A stretch of DNA of 64,000 nucleotides from Salinibacterium sp. G-O1 (GCF_030063305.1 NZ_JASISV010000001.1:620001-684000); one strand, 5' to 3'. Numbered from the stretch's first letter, positions 52,972 to 63,723 are shown. The notes: generated by a model from the sequence alone, not told the origin. Made by a program: numbers and translations.

Positions 52972-53940
52972 TCAAGAATAGCTGAAATCTCGGCCGGTCA
53001 AAGTCACAACCACTGCTTCGGGCGGGCAGGCGAAGCGAACCGGTGCATAGATCGATGTGCCGATGCCGGCACTAACGTTCAGGTACGCCGCTTTGCGGGC
53101 GTGCTGCCAGATGCTCAGGCCCTTTGCCTGCTCGCGAGGGATGTCGCAGTTCGTCACCAGCGCAGGCTGCCCGGGGATGCAAACCTGACCGCCGTGGGTG
53201 TGACCGGCGAAGATCATCTCGGCGCCGTAATTGACGAACGAGTCGAGCACTCGCCGGTATGGGGCGTGTGTCACGCCGAGTGACACGGATTCGGGACCGT
53301 TGGGCTCATCCTGCCATCCCACGTTCTCGCGCATCTCCTCGATGGCGCCGGGGAGCTGGTCGAGTCGGTCCCATCCGCGGTGCGCGTCGTTGGTCCCGAA
53401 GAATTCGAGGCGTGAGCCGCGCATCTCGATGGCCCGAGCCTTGTTGTTCAGCGAGAGCCAGCCGAGCTGGTTCTCGAAATATGCCTCGAGGCGATCAATA
53501 TCGAGGTTGGCGGCACGGGAGGGTTTACTCGATGGACCAGTGAAGTAGGAGAACGGGTTCTTGAGTTGCGGGCCGAAGTAGTCATTCGATCCGTTGACGA
53601 ATACGCCGGGAACACCGGCGAACACGTCGAGCGCGTTGATCACGCCGTCAATCCCGTCGGGGTGTCCGAGGTTATCGCCGGTGTTGACGATCAGATCGGG
53701 CTCGAGCAACGCCAGCGAGCGAACCCAGTCCTGCTTGAGTGACTGCCAGGGCGCCATGTGCAGGTCTGACAGGTGCAGCACGGTGAGCGGCCGCGCACCG
53801 GGTTCGAGAACGGCAGCCGTCTCGTAGCGGATGGTGAAGCGGTTGCGTTCGACGAGTGCGCCCCACGCGAAGGCAGCAGCACCCGCCGCAGCGGCGACAC
53901 CGAGTGCCGCGCCAGCAACCTTCACGGGCGTGGGACTCAC
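52972..53940 (-). CDS. Membrane-anchored metallophosphoesterase
   Basis: This 322-residue calcineurin-like phosphoesterase has an N-terminal membrane helix (about 7-25). Motifs are HLSDLHM, GDN, GSND in place of the usual GNHD, and GHTHGG. It probably acts on the outer face of the membrane on a phosphodiester or lipid phosphate. YkuE-like lipid A/UDP-sugar hydrolases are the nearest type. The GTG at 53940 overlaps the PBP stop by 4 nt, so the two form an operon. A longer open frame would run inside the PBP gene. Confidence 0.88.
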   Translation of the reverse strand: MSPTPVKVAGAALGVAAAAGAAAFAWGALVERNRFTIRYETAAVLEPGARPLTVLHLSDLHMAPWQSLKQDWVRSLALLEPDLIVNTGDNLGHPDGIDGVINALDVFAGVPGVFVNGSNDYFGPQLKNPFSYFTGPSSKPSRAANLDIDRLEAYFENQLGWLSLNNKARAIEMRGSRLEFFGTNDAHRGWDRLDQLPGAIEEMRENVGWQDEPNGPESVSLGVTHAPYRRVLDSFVNYGAEMIFAGHTHGGQVCIPGQPALVTNCDIPREQAKGLSIWQHARKAAYLNVSAGIGTSIYAPVRFACPPEAVVVTLTGRDFSYS

Positions 53941-56516
53941 GGGCAGCTGACCTTGCCAACGCCGAGTGTCACGGGCGTTCCTGGCACTGTCGGTGCTCCC
54001 GCCGCCGGGTCGCTCGATTGCACCTTGCCCACGCGGGGATCGGATGGCAGGACGGGGCCGGGGCCGGACGACGGCGCCAGCACGACGCACTGCTGGCTGA
54101 CCGAAGAGTAGCCTGCGGCCTGCACCTGGGACTTTGCATCATTGAAGTCGTTCGACTTCCCGTCACCCACCACGTCCGGGAACGGTATCTTGTTACCCTT
54201 GCTGGTGTAGACGGTGATGGTGACGCCCTTGGCGGAGATGGTTCCGACGGAAGGATCTGTGCCTACGACCCTGCCTGCTTCGACATCGGAGTCAATAGCG
54301 CCGCCATCGGCGTAGGAGAATCCGAGCCCCTCGAGAATCGTGCGTGCCGCACTCGCTGTCAGCCCGGCAACGGGAGGAACGGTCTGTCCTCCTCCGGTCA
54401 TCAACTCTGGGTCTGGGGCCGGCCAGTCCGCTCCGCCGTACTTGGCGTTGAGCGCGCTAACGGTCGGATTCATGATGTAGTGCCTGAGGCGGATACCTGA
54501 CACTCCGGCATACCCACTGTCGAGAATGTCGTAGTCACCAAAGATGTTCCCGACCCAGACGACCGTGCCCGCCGTTGAGGTGCCGGTGGCCATCCACGTG
54601 TGGTTTGCGCTGTCGGTCGTTCCGGTCTTTCCGAAGATCGGAATTCCGTCGTCAGGATTCGAGTAGACCTGGTTTCCGGTCACCATGACGCCCTTGAGCA
54701 CATCAATGGCGGTGTCGGCGATGTTCGCGCTGATGGCCTGACGGCAGTCTGGAGTCTGCCCGGTGACGGAGGTGCCATCCGGCATCGTCACCTTGTCCAC
54801 GATGATCGGCTTGCAGTAGAGGCCATTCGCAGCGATGGCAGCATAGGCAGCCGCCATGCTGAGGGGCGTGACGGTGTTAGTTCCGATGATTGAGGTCGGG
54901 TTGGTCTCAAGAGGGTCGCCGTCGGCTCGCTCGACCCCGAGGCTCGCAGCCACGTCGCGAATATCACACAGGTCGAGCTGCTTGGCCATGGAGAAGAACA
55001 CACCGTTGACCGAGTTCACGGTGCCGTTTCGCACGGTGTAGGTTCCGGCCTCGCCTGCGTTGTTCTTGAAGGAGAACGTCCCGCCGCTCAACTTGTCGCC
55101 ACACGCCGTGTAAGAGCTAAAAGGTTCACGTGAATTGGGGCTACCGCTCACCCTTTCCTCGACGCCATTGCCAGCCTTGAGCCAGTCGAGGAGGGTGAAG
55201 ACTTTGTAGGTCGAGCCCGGCTGGAATCCGGAAGATCCACCGTATTCGTAGCTCGTGTTGAAGTTGACTGCCGTTGCGATCGAGCCGGCGCCCTCCGCGG
55301 TGTCGTCGAAGAGCTTGTTCTGCGTCATCACCAGAACCCGACCGGTGTTGGGCTGCACGGTCGACGTTGCACTGCCGAGTTCGAAGCCGGTCTCGGTGTT
55401 GGGAGCGTAGGTCCATGTCGCATTCTGCGCCGGAATTTGCACATCCAAGTCGAGGGTGGTGTACAGCTTGTAGCCACCAACCTTCCAGTTGGCATTGCGC
55501 TCCGCGGCATTGTTGCCGAGGAATTCGAAATCGCCCACGCTCTTGACAACGTAGTCGCAGAAGAACTTGGCGTAGTCGTTGGCGGCGATACAGCCGTTTA
55601 CGGCCGGCTTCGGGTTGATGGTCGTTTCGTCGACCGGAGTGGCGATCGCCTCATCCCGTTCGGCCGCAGTGATGTTTCCTGCGCCGTACATGGAATTGAT
55701 GATGTAGTCACGTCGGTCTTTATTCGCCTGGAAGTTTTCGGGGTCACCGAGATTTCGCACGTTCGGATATTGCACGATGGCGACGAGGCTGGCCGCCTGA
55801 GCGATGTTCAGATCGCTGGCGTTGATGCTGTAGTAGCGCTGCGATGCCGCCTGAATCCCGTAAGTCGCATTGCCGAAGTTCGCGATGTTGAGGTACGCGG
55901 TGAGAATTTCCTTCTTCGTGTACTTCTTCTCGAGCCCGATCGCCTGCTTCATCTCTTTCAGCTTGCGGTCGAACGATTCTTCCTTCGACTTCTCGTAGGC
56001 GGCGTCGCGCTCCTCCTGCGTGGGCAGGTTCTCTGCCTCAGCGGTACCGATGTTTTTGACGAGCTGCATCGACAGCGTGGATGCCCCACTCTCGACCTGG
56101 CCTGAGCTCAGGTTGGCAAGCGCTGCCCTGACCACGGATGACACATCGACGCCCCCGTGCTCGAAGAAGCGGGCGTCTTCACCATCGACCGTGGCGTCCA
56201 GAGCGAATTTCGAGATCTCGTCGTAGCCGACCTCTTCGCGGTTCTGGTCGTAGATGGTCGCGATCAGCGTCGTTCCGTTGACGTTGCCTTCGCCCGTGTA
56301 GGTCGCGTAGATCTCGTTGCGCTGCGACTGCTGACCGATGTTGATGTATTCGGGCAGGCTGTCGAAAACGCCGATGGTGCTGGAGGCGGTCACACCAGTG
56401 ACGGCGATCGCCGGGGCAACCATGACGGTTACGAGGATTCCGGAGAGGACGCTGAAGCCGAGGAGTCCGGCAATACCGGAAACGACGCCTCTACGGGGGG
56501 GGTTTTGGGCAGACAT
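53937..56516 (-). CDS. Class A penicillin-binding protein with PASTA domains
   Basis: This 859-residue bifunctional peptidoglycan synthase has one N-terminal membrane helix (about 13-38), a GT51 glycosyltransferase domain with DGEDARFFEHGGVD (catalytic Glu about 113), and a transpeptidase domain with SxxK at Ser435-Lys438, SVN at 502-504 and KTG at 630-632. Two C-terminal PASTA repeats (about 725-785, 790-855) likely bind cell-wall or muropeptide. It is similar to PonA2/PonA-type enzymes of Actinobacteria. TACCCT ends 6 nt before the ATG (leaderless) and a perfect palindrome overlaps that promoter. Confidence 0.95.
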   Translation of the reverse strand: MSAQNPPRRGVVSGIAGLLGFSVLSGILVTVMVAPAIAVTGVTASSTIGVFDSLPEYINIGQQSQRNEIYATYTGEGNVNGTTLIATIYDQNREEVGYDEISKFALDATVDGEDARFFEHGGVDVSSVVRAALANLSSGQVESGASTLSMQLVKNIGTAEAENLPTQEERDAAYEKSKEESFDRKLKEMKQAIGLEKKYTKKEILTAYLNIANFGNATYGIQAASQRYYSINASDLNIAQAASLVAIVQYPNVRNLGDPENFQANKDRRDYIINSMYGAGNITAAERDEAIATPVDETTINPKPAVNGCIAANDYAKFFCDYVVKSVGDFEFLGNNAAERNANWKVGGYKLYTTLDLDVQIPAQNATWTYAPNTETGFELGSATSTVQPNTGRVLVMTQNKLFDDTAEGAGSIATAVNFNTSYEYGGSSGFQPGSTYKVFTLLDWLKAGNGVEERVSGSPNSREPFSSYTACGDKLSGGTFSFKNNAGEAGTYTVRNGTVNSVNGVFFSMAKQLDLCDIRDVAASLGVERADGDPLETNPTSIIGTNTVTPLSMAAAYAAIAANGLYCKPIIVDKVTMPDGTSVTGQTPDCRQAISANIADTAIDVLKGVMVTGNQVYSNPDDGIPIFGKTGTTDSANHTWMATGTSTAGTVVWVGNIFGDYDILDSGYAGVSGIRLRHYIMNPTVSALNAKYGGADWPAPDPELMTGGGQTVPPVAGLTASAARTILEGLGFSYADGGAIDSDVEAGRVVGTDPSVGTISAKGVTITVYTSKGNKIPFPDVVGDGKSNDFNDAKSQVQAAGYSSVSQQCVVLAPSSGPGPVLPSDPRVGKVQSSDPAAGAPTVPGTPVTLGVGKVSCP

Positions 56517-56522
56517 AGAATT

Positions 56523-56528
56523 AGGGTA
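56523..56528 (-). promoter_or_regulatory. -10 hexamer for the leaderless PBP gene
   Basis: TACCCT on the minus strand ends 6 nt before the ATG at 56516 and abuts the palindrome at 56527-56543. Confidence 0.55.
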
Positions 56529-56543
56529 CGGGACGATCCCGTA
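56527..56543. promoter_or_regulatory. Palindromic operator candidate between PBP and DUF4177 genes
   Basis: TACGGGA-CGA-TCCCGTA is a perfect inverted repeat with 7-bp arms and a 3-nt spacer, in the 52-bp divergent gap. It overlaps the upstream part of the PBP promoter and sits about 26 bp before the DUF4177 start, so one regulator could control both directions. Confidence 0.55.
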
Positions 56544-56568
56544 TTAGAAGCTGAACGGAAGCCGACAA

Positions 56569-56727
56569 ATGCCCCAGTGGGAGTACCTCACGACGCCGCT
56601 CATCATCCACAACACCTCCGCGATCCTCAATAACTGGGGCTCAGAGGGGTGGGAGCTTGTGCAGGTGGTGACCGGACCCGAAGGTGGACTGGTCGCCTAT
56701 TTGAAGCGACAGAAAGAAGAAATCTGA
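56569..56727 (+). CDS. DUF4177 family small protein
   Basis: This 52-residue protein matches the DUF4177 family: MPQWEYLTTPL at the start, a central SEGWELVQVVTG, and a positively charged end. It is soluble and of unknown function. GGAAG lies 8 nt before the ATG. Its stop overlaps the RidA ATG as TGATG, so they are coupled. In many Actinobacteria this small gene lies beside a ponA-type gene. Confidence 0.8.
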   Translation: MPQWEYLTTPLIIHNTSAILNNWGSEGWELVQVVTGPEGGLVAYLKRQKEEI

Positions 56728-57188
56728 TGTCACAGTTGGATGATCGGCTCGCCGAACTCGCCATCACCATCCCAGCCGTAGCCAAACCTGTCGCGGCATA
56801 CGTGCCGGCAGTGATCTCGGGAAACCTCGTGTTCACCTCAGGCCAGCTGCCCTCGGTCGACGGGAAAGTGGCGGTAACGGGCAAGGTCGGCGCCGAGGTG
56901 GACGCCGAGACGGCGAAGTCTCTGGCGCGCATCTGCGTGCTGAACGGACTCGCTGCGGCCCAGAGTGTGCTCGGTTCGCTCGACAGGATCACCCGTGTGG
57001 TGAAAGTCGTCGGTTTCGTGGCATCCGACCCCTCGTTCACCGGCCAGCCGGGCGTCATCAACGGCGCGTCAGAACTGCTCGGTGAGATCTTCGGTGATGC
57101 TGGCATCCATGCGCGCAGCGCCGTCGGGGTTGCCGTCCTTCCGCTCGACGCCCCGGTCGAGGTCGAGTTCCTGTTCGAGTTCGCGTGA
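56727..57188 (+). CDS. RidA family protein
   Basis: This 153-residue member of the YjgF/YER057c/UK114 family belongs to the longer group that begins with SQLDDRLAELAITIP and includes AYVPAVISGNLVFTSGQLP. RidA enzymes hydrolyse reactive enamine/imine intermediates. The Arg that anchors substrate lies in the C-terminal HARSAVGVAVLPLDAPVEVE segment. The ATG at 56727 overlaps the DUF4177 stop. Its own stop overlaps the GTG of the MurE-like gene, so DUF4177-ridA-murE-like form one operon. Confidence 0.9.
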   Translation: MSQLDDRLAELAITIPAVAKPVAAYVPAVISGNLVFTSGQLPSVDGKVAVTGKVGAEVDAETAKSLARICVLNGLAAAQSVLGSLDRITRVVKVVGFVASDPSFTGQPGVINGASELLGEIFGDAGIHARSAVGVAVLPLDAPVEVEFLFEFA

Positions 57189-58702
57189 CCGAGGTCTGGT
57201 CAGACGGCCAGGCCGGATCCAGTGCAACGGCGCACGATCTTGATCTGAGCCGCTACGACGACGCGCTCGCTGGCGTCACCATTCGTGGGCGTCGACTCGT
57301 GCAGGACAGCCGGACTCTCGAGCCGGGCGACATCTTCGTCGCGCTCGGGCGCCCGGGCGCTCCGGCCTTGCCGTGGGTGCGCGACGCGCTGGACCGTGGC
57401 GCCTCTGCCGTGCTGGTGGATGCGACGGAGGCGACGAGCGAGCTTCCTGAGCACGTGTACGGCGTGGCAGAGCTGAAGACAGTGCTGGGCCGGATGGCCG
57501 ACGACTTCAGCGGGCATCCCTCTCGGGCAATGACCATGGTGGGCATCACCGGCACAAACGGCAAGACTTCGACCGCGCATCTGCTCACCCAGGCCTGGAA
57601 GGCGCTCGGAACCGAGTCGGCGACCATCGGAACGCTGGGTGCCGGGGTCACCGGCGATCCAAGGATCAACATGGGTATGACGACGCCGCAGGTGTCGACC
57701 GTGCATCAATTTCTCGCAGACTTCGTCGCGAGGGGCGTTCAGGATGTCGCCATGGAAGTGAGCTCCCATGCCCTCGAGCAGGGCAGGGTCGATGCGGTGG
57801 AGTTCGACATCGTCGCCTTCACGAACTTCACCAGGGATCACCTCGACTATCACGGCACGATGGAGGAGTACGCCCGCCAGAAGGCGAAAATCTTCACACT
57901 GCCGGGCATCATCGCCGCCGTCGTCAACATCGACGACGCGTTTGGGCTCGAACACTTCGGAAAGATTGCCGAAGGGATCCGCCGCATTGGGCTGAGCTCT
58001 CACGGGCATCCCGACGCAACGGTATCGGCCGAGAACGTGCAGCTCACCACGCAGGGAGTGCGGTTCGACCTCAGAATCGAGGGGACCCGTCACGCGGTAG
58101 CGAGCTCGCTCATCGGCAGGTTCAACGTCGACAACCTGCTCGCTGTCGCCGGCGTGCTGTACGCCCAGGGGGCGGCTCCGTCGGTCATCGCCGGGCTGCT
58201 GGGCCCGCTCACACCGGTGGTGGGCCGGATGACCCGTATTCAGCCGTCGCCGTTGCTGCCCCTCGTGGTCGTTGACGCCGGTCACACCCCTGACGCGGTG
58301 CAGCAGGCTGTCACCGCGCTGCGGGAGTCTGGCCACTCGCGCATCGTGACGGTCTTCGGTGCAACCGGGGATCGAGATCCCGGCAAGCGCCCCGAGATGG
58401 CCCGAATCGTTGAGGCCGGCTCCGACCTCGTGATCGTGACGGATGACGACGTCCACTTCGAGGACGGTGACCGCATCCTTGACGACATCCGCAAGGGTTT
58501 CGAGCATCCCGAGCGTGTCGTTGAAATTCGTGACCGCGCGACCGCGATCGCCTACGCGATCGATGCCGCCGGCCCGGACGACGTCGTGCTGCTCCAGGGC
58601 AAAGGGCACGAGCCGTACCAGATCATTGGCGACGAGCGGGTGCCGTTCAGCGATCTTGACACCGCCGAACGGCTCATCGGGGACAGGCTGCTGAAACTAT
58701 AA
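57185..58702 (+). CDS. MurE-like Mur ligase with altered substrate motif
   Basis: This 505-residue Mur ligase has three domains: an N-terminal UDP-binding Rossmann-like domain, a central ATPase with GITGTNGKT (120-128) and NFTRDHLDYHG, and a C-terminal amino-acid-binding domain. It is closest to MurE, which adds the third residue of the stem peptide. At the diagnostic DNPR (meso-DAP) site the sequence is DDVH (421-424), and the usual VDYAHTPD is VDAGHTPD (363-370). This makes it a lysine/ornithine/diaminobutyrate-type MurE or a paralogue with another substrate. It is not in a cell-division cluster here. The GTG start overlaps ridA. Confidence 0.85.
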   Translation: MTEVWSDGQAGSSATAHDLDLSRYDDALAGVTIRGRRLVQDSRTLEPGDIFVALGRPGAPALPWVRDALDRGASAVLVDATEATSELPEHVYGVAELKTVLGRMADDFSGHPSRAMTMVGITGTNGKTSTAHLLTQAWKALGTESATIGTLGAGVTGDPRINMGMTTPQVSTVHQFLADFVARGVQDVAMEVSSHALEQGRVDAVEFDIVAFTNFTRDHLDYHGTMEEYARQKAKIFTLPGIIAAVVNIDDAFGLEHFGKIAEGIRRIGLSSHGHPDATVSAENVQLTTQGVRFDLRIEGTRHAVASSLIGRFNVDNLLAVAGVLYAQGAAPSVIAGLLGPLTPVVGRMTRIQPSPLLPLVVVDAGHTPDAVQQAVTALRESGHSRIVTVFGATGDRDPGKRPEMARIVEAGSDLVIVTDDDVHFEDGDRILDDIRKGFEHPERVVEIRDRATAIAYAIDAAGPDDVVLLQGKGHEPYQIIGDERVPFSDLDTAERLIGDRLLKL

Positions 58703-58704
58703 GG

Positions 58705-60669
<1,965 letters not shown>

Positions 60670-60753
60670 CAGATCCTCGTCGATCTCACGGTCTGCCAGG
60701 AACCGCGAACAATGTGTACAAAAGCGAACTCCTAGATACTAGCGAAACTCTCA

Positions 60754-60781
60754 TTGCGCGCCCGGCTTGTTGCGATACAAT
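60754..60781 (+). promoter_or_regulatory. Promoter of the 6C small RNA
   Basis: TTGCGC and TACAAT are separated by 16 nt, a strong housekeeping-type match with no start codon downstream. The start would be near 60787. Confidence 0.65.
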
Positions 60782-60786
60782 TGCAC

Positions 60787-60884
60787 AGCCAAAGTCACAT
60801 TTGGCTGGTAGCGCAAGTGATTCCCCCCAATCCCGCGCTACCGTGGCGGCGCCCGTTCCCCCCAATGGGCGCCGCCCCTCTTTA
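60787..60884 (+). ncRNA. 6C small RNA
   Basis: A transcript of about 98 nt with three hairpins: AGCCAAA/TTTGGCT (60787-60806), GGTAGCGC/GCGCTACC (60807-60842) and GGCGGCGCCC/GGGCGCCGCC (60845-60876, followed by CCTCTTTA as terminator). The loops of the second and third hairpins each contain TTCCCCCCAAT with exactly six consecutive Cs, the defining feature of actinobacterial 6C RNA (related to mycobacterial B11). C-rich loops of this kind can base-pair with G-rich ribosome binding sites. In Mycobacterium the homologue also lies next to tad/pilus genes. Ends are inferred from promoter and terminator. Confidence 0.9.
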
Positions 60885-60996
60885 AGCCCAGTTTTTTAGC
60901 GGCAGATGTCGCCGGTCTCTCGTCGTCCACAGGATGCTGATCCGGTCGTCCTGCACCTCTGTCACAGGCCTGCTCCTTGAGGGTGCCCCACACGAT

Positions 60997-61002
60997 TACC
61001 GT
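60997..61002 (+). promoter_or_regulatory. -10 hexamer for leaderless tadA
   Basis: TACCGT ends 6 nt before the ATG at 61009, which supports that start over in-frame codons upstream. Confidence 0.5.
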
Positions 61003-61008
61003 GCTGGC

Positions 61009-62007
61009 ATGTCCTACGACCAGGTGACGGCCCCCTTCGTAGCGACGCGTCCCGGAGTTCCTGCGATCACGGCAGCACGGCCCGGCATCGCCGATTTCGG
61101 TCCCCTCGAGGGGCTACTCGCAGATCCTGCTGTCACCGACGTGTTCGTCAACGGCGCCAGCGCGGTCTGGGCAGACCGCGGCGGCGGGTTGGAGAGGCAA
61201 CCGACGATGGGTTTGCTCGAGTCCGAGTTGCGGGAGTTCGCCGTGCGCCTCGTCGGTCTCGGCGGGCGTCACATCGACGAGTCCAGCCCGTGTGTCGACA
61301 CCCGCATCCATGACGGGATCAGGGTTCACGCCGTTCTGCCCCCGATCTCTCCCCAGGGAACGCTGCTGTCTATTCGCATTCCGCGGGAGCGGCCGCTGTC
61401 GCTCGACGAGCTGGAGGCTGCGGGTTTCTTCGAACAGGTGCCGGCCTCGGTCGTGCGCGCTCTGGTCGCTGGGCGTAAGAACCTGCTGATCACCGGCGCC
61501 GGGGGCAGCGGCAAAACAACCCTGCTCTCTGCCCTTCTGGGCGAGGCCGCGGTCACCGAGCGCATCGTGGCGATCGAGGATGTCAGCGAGCTGAGGGTGC
61601 GGCATCCACACTTCCTGTGTCTCGAGGCGAGACAGGCGAACATCGAGGGGGCCGGGGGAGTGGGGCTCGCCAGACTGCTTCGAGAAGCGCTGCGGATGCG
61701 CCCGGACCGGCTGGTGCTGGGCGAATGTCGCGGCGCTGAGATTCGCGAGCTACTGGGAGCGCTCAACACCGGGCATGATGGTGGCGCAGGAACCCTTCAC
61801 GCCAACTCCCTGGCCGACGTTCCGGCCAGGCTCGAGGCGTTGGGCGCGCTCGCCGAGCTGAGCGCGACCGCCGTGGCGCGCCAGGCTGTCAGTGCCATCG
61901 GCTGCGTGCTGCACCTCGAGCGCCACGCCGGGGTGCGCAGGCTCGTTCAGGTGGGCACGTTATTGCTCGATGACCGTGACCGGCTGGTTGTTGTGGAATC
62001 CGCGTGA
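61009..62007 (+). CDS. tadA: TadA-type pilus assembly ATPase
   Basis: This 332-residue secretion ATPase of the type II/IV superfamily has Walker A GAGGSGKTT (163-171), Asp box VAIEDVSEL, Walker B LGECRGAEIREL and His box GTLHANSLADVPARLEAL. It is the CpaF/TadA type that powers Flp-type tight-adherence pili in Actinobacteria. The stop overlaps the tadB-like GTG by 4 nt. A Ssd/CpaE-like partner often upstream of this gene is not seen; the 6C RNA is there instead. Confidence 0.9.
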   Translation: MSYDQVTAPFVATRPGVPAITAARPGIADFGPLEGLLADPAVTDVFVNGASAVWADRGGGLERQPTMGLLESELREFAVRLVGLGGRHIDESSPCVDTRIHDGIRVHAVLPPISPQGTLLSIRIPRERPLSLDELEAAGFFEQVPASVVRALVAGRKNLLITGAGGSGKTTLLSALLGEAAVTERIVAIEDVSELRVRHPHFLCLEARQANIEGAGGVGLARLLREALRMRPDRLVLGECRGAEIRELLGALNTGHDGGAGTLHANSLADVPARLEALGALAELSATAVARQAVSAIGCVLHLERHAGVRRLVQVGTLLLDDRDRLVVVESA

Positions 62008-62930
62008 GGCTGCGCTCTGCCAGAGGACCGCAATCGCCCGTGCCGCTCGCCGAGGTGGCAGCGGTGACACAGCGGCTCGCGGTGTTGCTGGCGGCCGGGG
62101 TAACGCCGGCGTCCGCCTGGCGCCATGTCGCTGCATCCACCGGCTCGACCGTCGCGGCGAGGGTGGCGGCCGCCCGTGATTCAGAAACCGCCGACGCTGT
62201 GGCCAAGGCGGCCTCGGGGCTCGACCCGCTCGAGAGCGGCGCGTGGCGTGGGCTGGCTGCAGCGTGGACAGTCGCCACTCGGGCCGGAGCGCCACTGGCC
62301 CCCTGCCTCAAACGCTTCTCCCAATCGCTGCGCGACCTTGCCCAAACGCAGCGCGACTCGAAGGTCGCGCTCGCGGGGCCGATTGCGACGGCCCGAATGG
62401 TCGTCGTGCTTCCCGCCGTTGGGGTACTTTTTGGCATGGTTCTGGGCTTCAACACCCTGGCCACGCTGTTCACGACGCCCATCGGGTGGGCCTGTCTCGC
62501 CGTCGGCGGCATCCTCATCGCGGCTGCGTTGCGGTGGAACCGAAGCCTGGTGGCAAAGGCAAGACCGACCGATGCCACCCCCGGCATCGGCTGCGACCTG
62601 ATGGCCATCGCCGTCAGCGGTGGCAGCTCCCTGGACAGCGCGCGGGCGATCGTTGACGAAACCGTGACGCGCTTTGCCCTTCCCGGTATCAGCGGTGTCG
62701 ACGAAGTTCTCGAACTGTCACGAAGCGCGGGGGTGCCCGCCGCCGAGCTTCTGCACAGTGAGGCAGAAGAACAGCGCAGGGTCGCCACCGCACACGCACA
62801 AGAAAACGCGGCAACGCTGACGGTGACGTTGATGCTGCCCCTCGGGTTGTGCATCCTTCCCGCATTCATGGTGCTCGGTGTCTTCCCGCTTCTGGTCACC
62901 GTCATCTCGTCAACCGCAGGCACGTTCTGA
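62004..62930 (+). CDS. TadB/TadC-like type II secretion F-domain membrane protein
   Basis: This 308-residue protein has a cytoplasmic segment with two T2SSF-like repeats and about four membrane helices (about 130-150, 155-175, 270-290, 292-306). This is the usual actinobacterial fused TadB/TadC platform. The platform anchors pilus assembly beneath TadA. ALAGPIATARMVVVLP and SRSAGVPAAELLHSEAEEQRR are typical. GTG start within the overlap with tadA. Confidence 0.83.
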   Translation: MRLRSARGPQSPVPLAEVAAVTQRLAVLLAAGVTPASAWRHVAASTGSTVAARVAAARDSETADAVAKAASGLDPLESGAWRGLAAAWTVATRAGAPLAPCLKRFSQSLRDLAQTQRDSKVALAGPIATARMVVVLPAVGVLFGMVLGFNTLATLFTTPIGWACLAVGGILIAAALRWNRSLVAKARPTDATPGIGCDLMAIAVSGGSSLDSARAIVDETVTRFALPGISGVDEVLELSRSAGVPAAELLHSEAEEQRRVATAHAQENAATLTVTLMLPLGLCILPAFMVLGVFPLLVTVISSTAGTF

Positions 62931-62975
62931 GTTTTTCTGCCGCGGAGGGAGGCAGAGCGATACTCTGGCCGAATC

Positions 62976-63671
62976 ATGGCTGCGACACCCACGAGCACGA
63001 GCGACACCCTCATGCGTGACGTTCTGGTCTGGGATGTGCGCACCTGGTCTGTCGCCGTGGACCTGTGGGACACCGCACTTCCCCAGACGGAGTCGCCGCT
63101 CACGTGCCTCGAAATCGGCGCCGGACCGGGAGGACCGTCGCTCTGGTTGGCGCTGCGGGGGCACCACGTTGTCTGCTCCAACCTCGCAGACACCCGACTC
63201 CTGGCGGAGCCACTCCATGAGAAATGGGGAGTGACCGAGAACATCGAGTATCGCGATGTCGATGCCACCGCACTTCCCTACGAGAACCACTTCGATGTGG
63301 TGATCTTCAAGTCCGTGCTGGGCGGCATCGGGCAGCTGCAGGCCGAGGCGATGGCTCAGATTCTGAAAGCGCTCAAGCCCGGTGGACGACTTCTGTTCGC
63401 CGAAAACATCCGCGGCACAATTTTCCACCGGATTGCGCGATCGATCGCGTACAAGATCCGGGGATCGTCCTGGCACTACCTGACTCTGGCCCAAATGACG
63501 GCGCTGCTGGATGGTTTCTCGTCGGCGACGATTCACTCCCATGGGGTGCTGGCCATGTTCGGCACCACCGAAGTCAGACGCCAGGCGCTGGCGGCGGTCG
63601 ACGACCGGATCCTGAATCGCATCACACCACGGTCGTGGAAATACGTCAGCTACGGCGTCGCCACCAAGTAG
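62976..63671 (+). CDS. Class I SAM-dependent methyltransferase
   Basis: This 231-residue Methyltransf_25/11-type protein has SAM motif I CLEIGAGPGG (about 44-53), an acidic motif II end after strand 2, and motif post-I DVVIFKSVLGGIG. The C-terminal part includes a basic SIAYKIRG stretch. The substrate is unknown. TACTCT ends 9 nt before the ATG. It separates the tad platform genes from the DUF4244 gene, an unusual position. Confidence 0.85.
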   Translation: MAATPTSTSDTLMRDVLVWDVRTWSVAVDLWDTALPQTESPLTCLEIGAGPGGPSLWLALRGHHVVCSNLADTRLLAEPLHEKWGVTENIEYRDVDATALPYENHFDVVIFKSVLGGIGQLQAEAMAQILKALKPGGRLLFAENIRGTIFHRIARSIAYKIRGSSWHYLTLAQMTALLDGFSSATIHSHGVLAMFGTTEVRRQALAAVDDRILNRITPRSWKYVSYGVATK

Positions 63672-63699
63672 CACCTGCTCGTTCCCAGCGCACACTCCC

Positions 63700-63723
63700 T
63701 CGACGATCTGCACAGATCGTCGA
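63700..63723 (+). terminator. Hairpin after the methyltransferase gene
   Basis: TCGACGATCT and AGATCGTCGA form a perfect 10-bp stem with loop GCAC, 28 nt after the stop. No U tract follows, so it may be a terminator or a regulatory hairpin. Confidence 0.5.

Larger units (their letters stand above)
60670..61008. other. 339-bp intergenic region between acs and tadA
   Basis: No protein gene fits. The region holds the acs 5' flank, a 6C small RNA with its promoter and terminator, and the tadA promoter. The small open frame at 60615-60899 overlaps all of these and lacks coding character. Confidence 0.75.

Noticed and set aside
57200-58609. 469-codon open frame on the minus strand across the MurE-like gene
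   Set aside because: It is a shadow of the coding strand, with composition rich in His, Arg and Asp and no recognisable motif.
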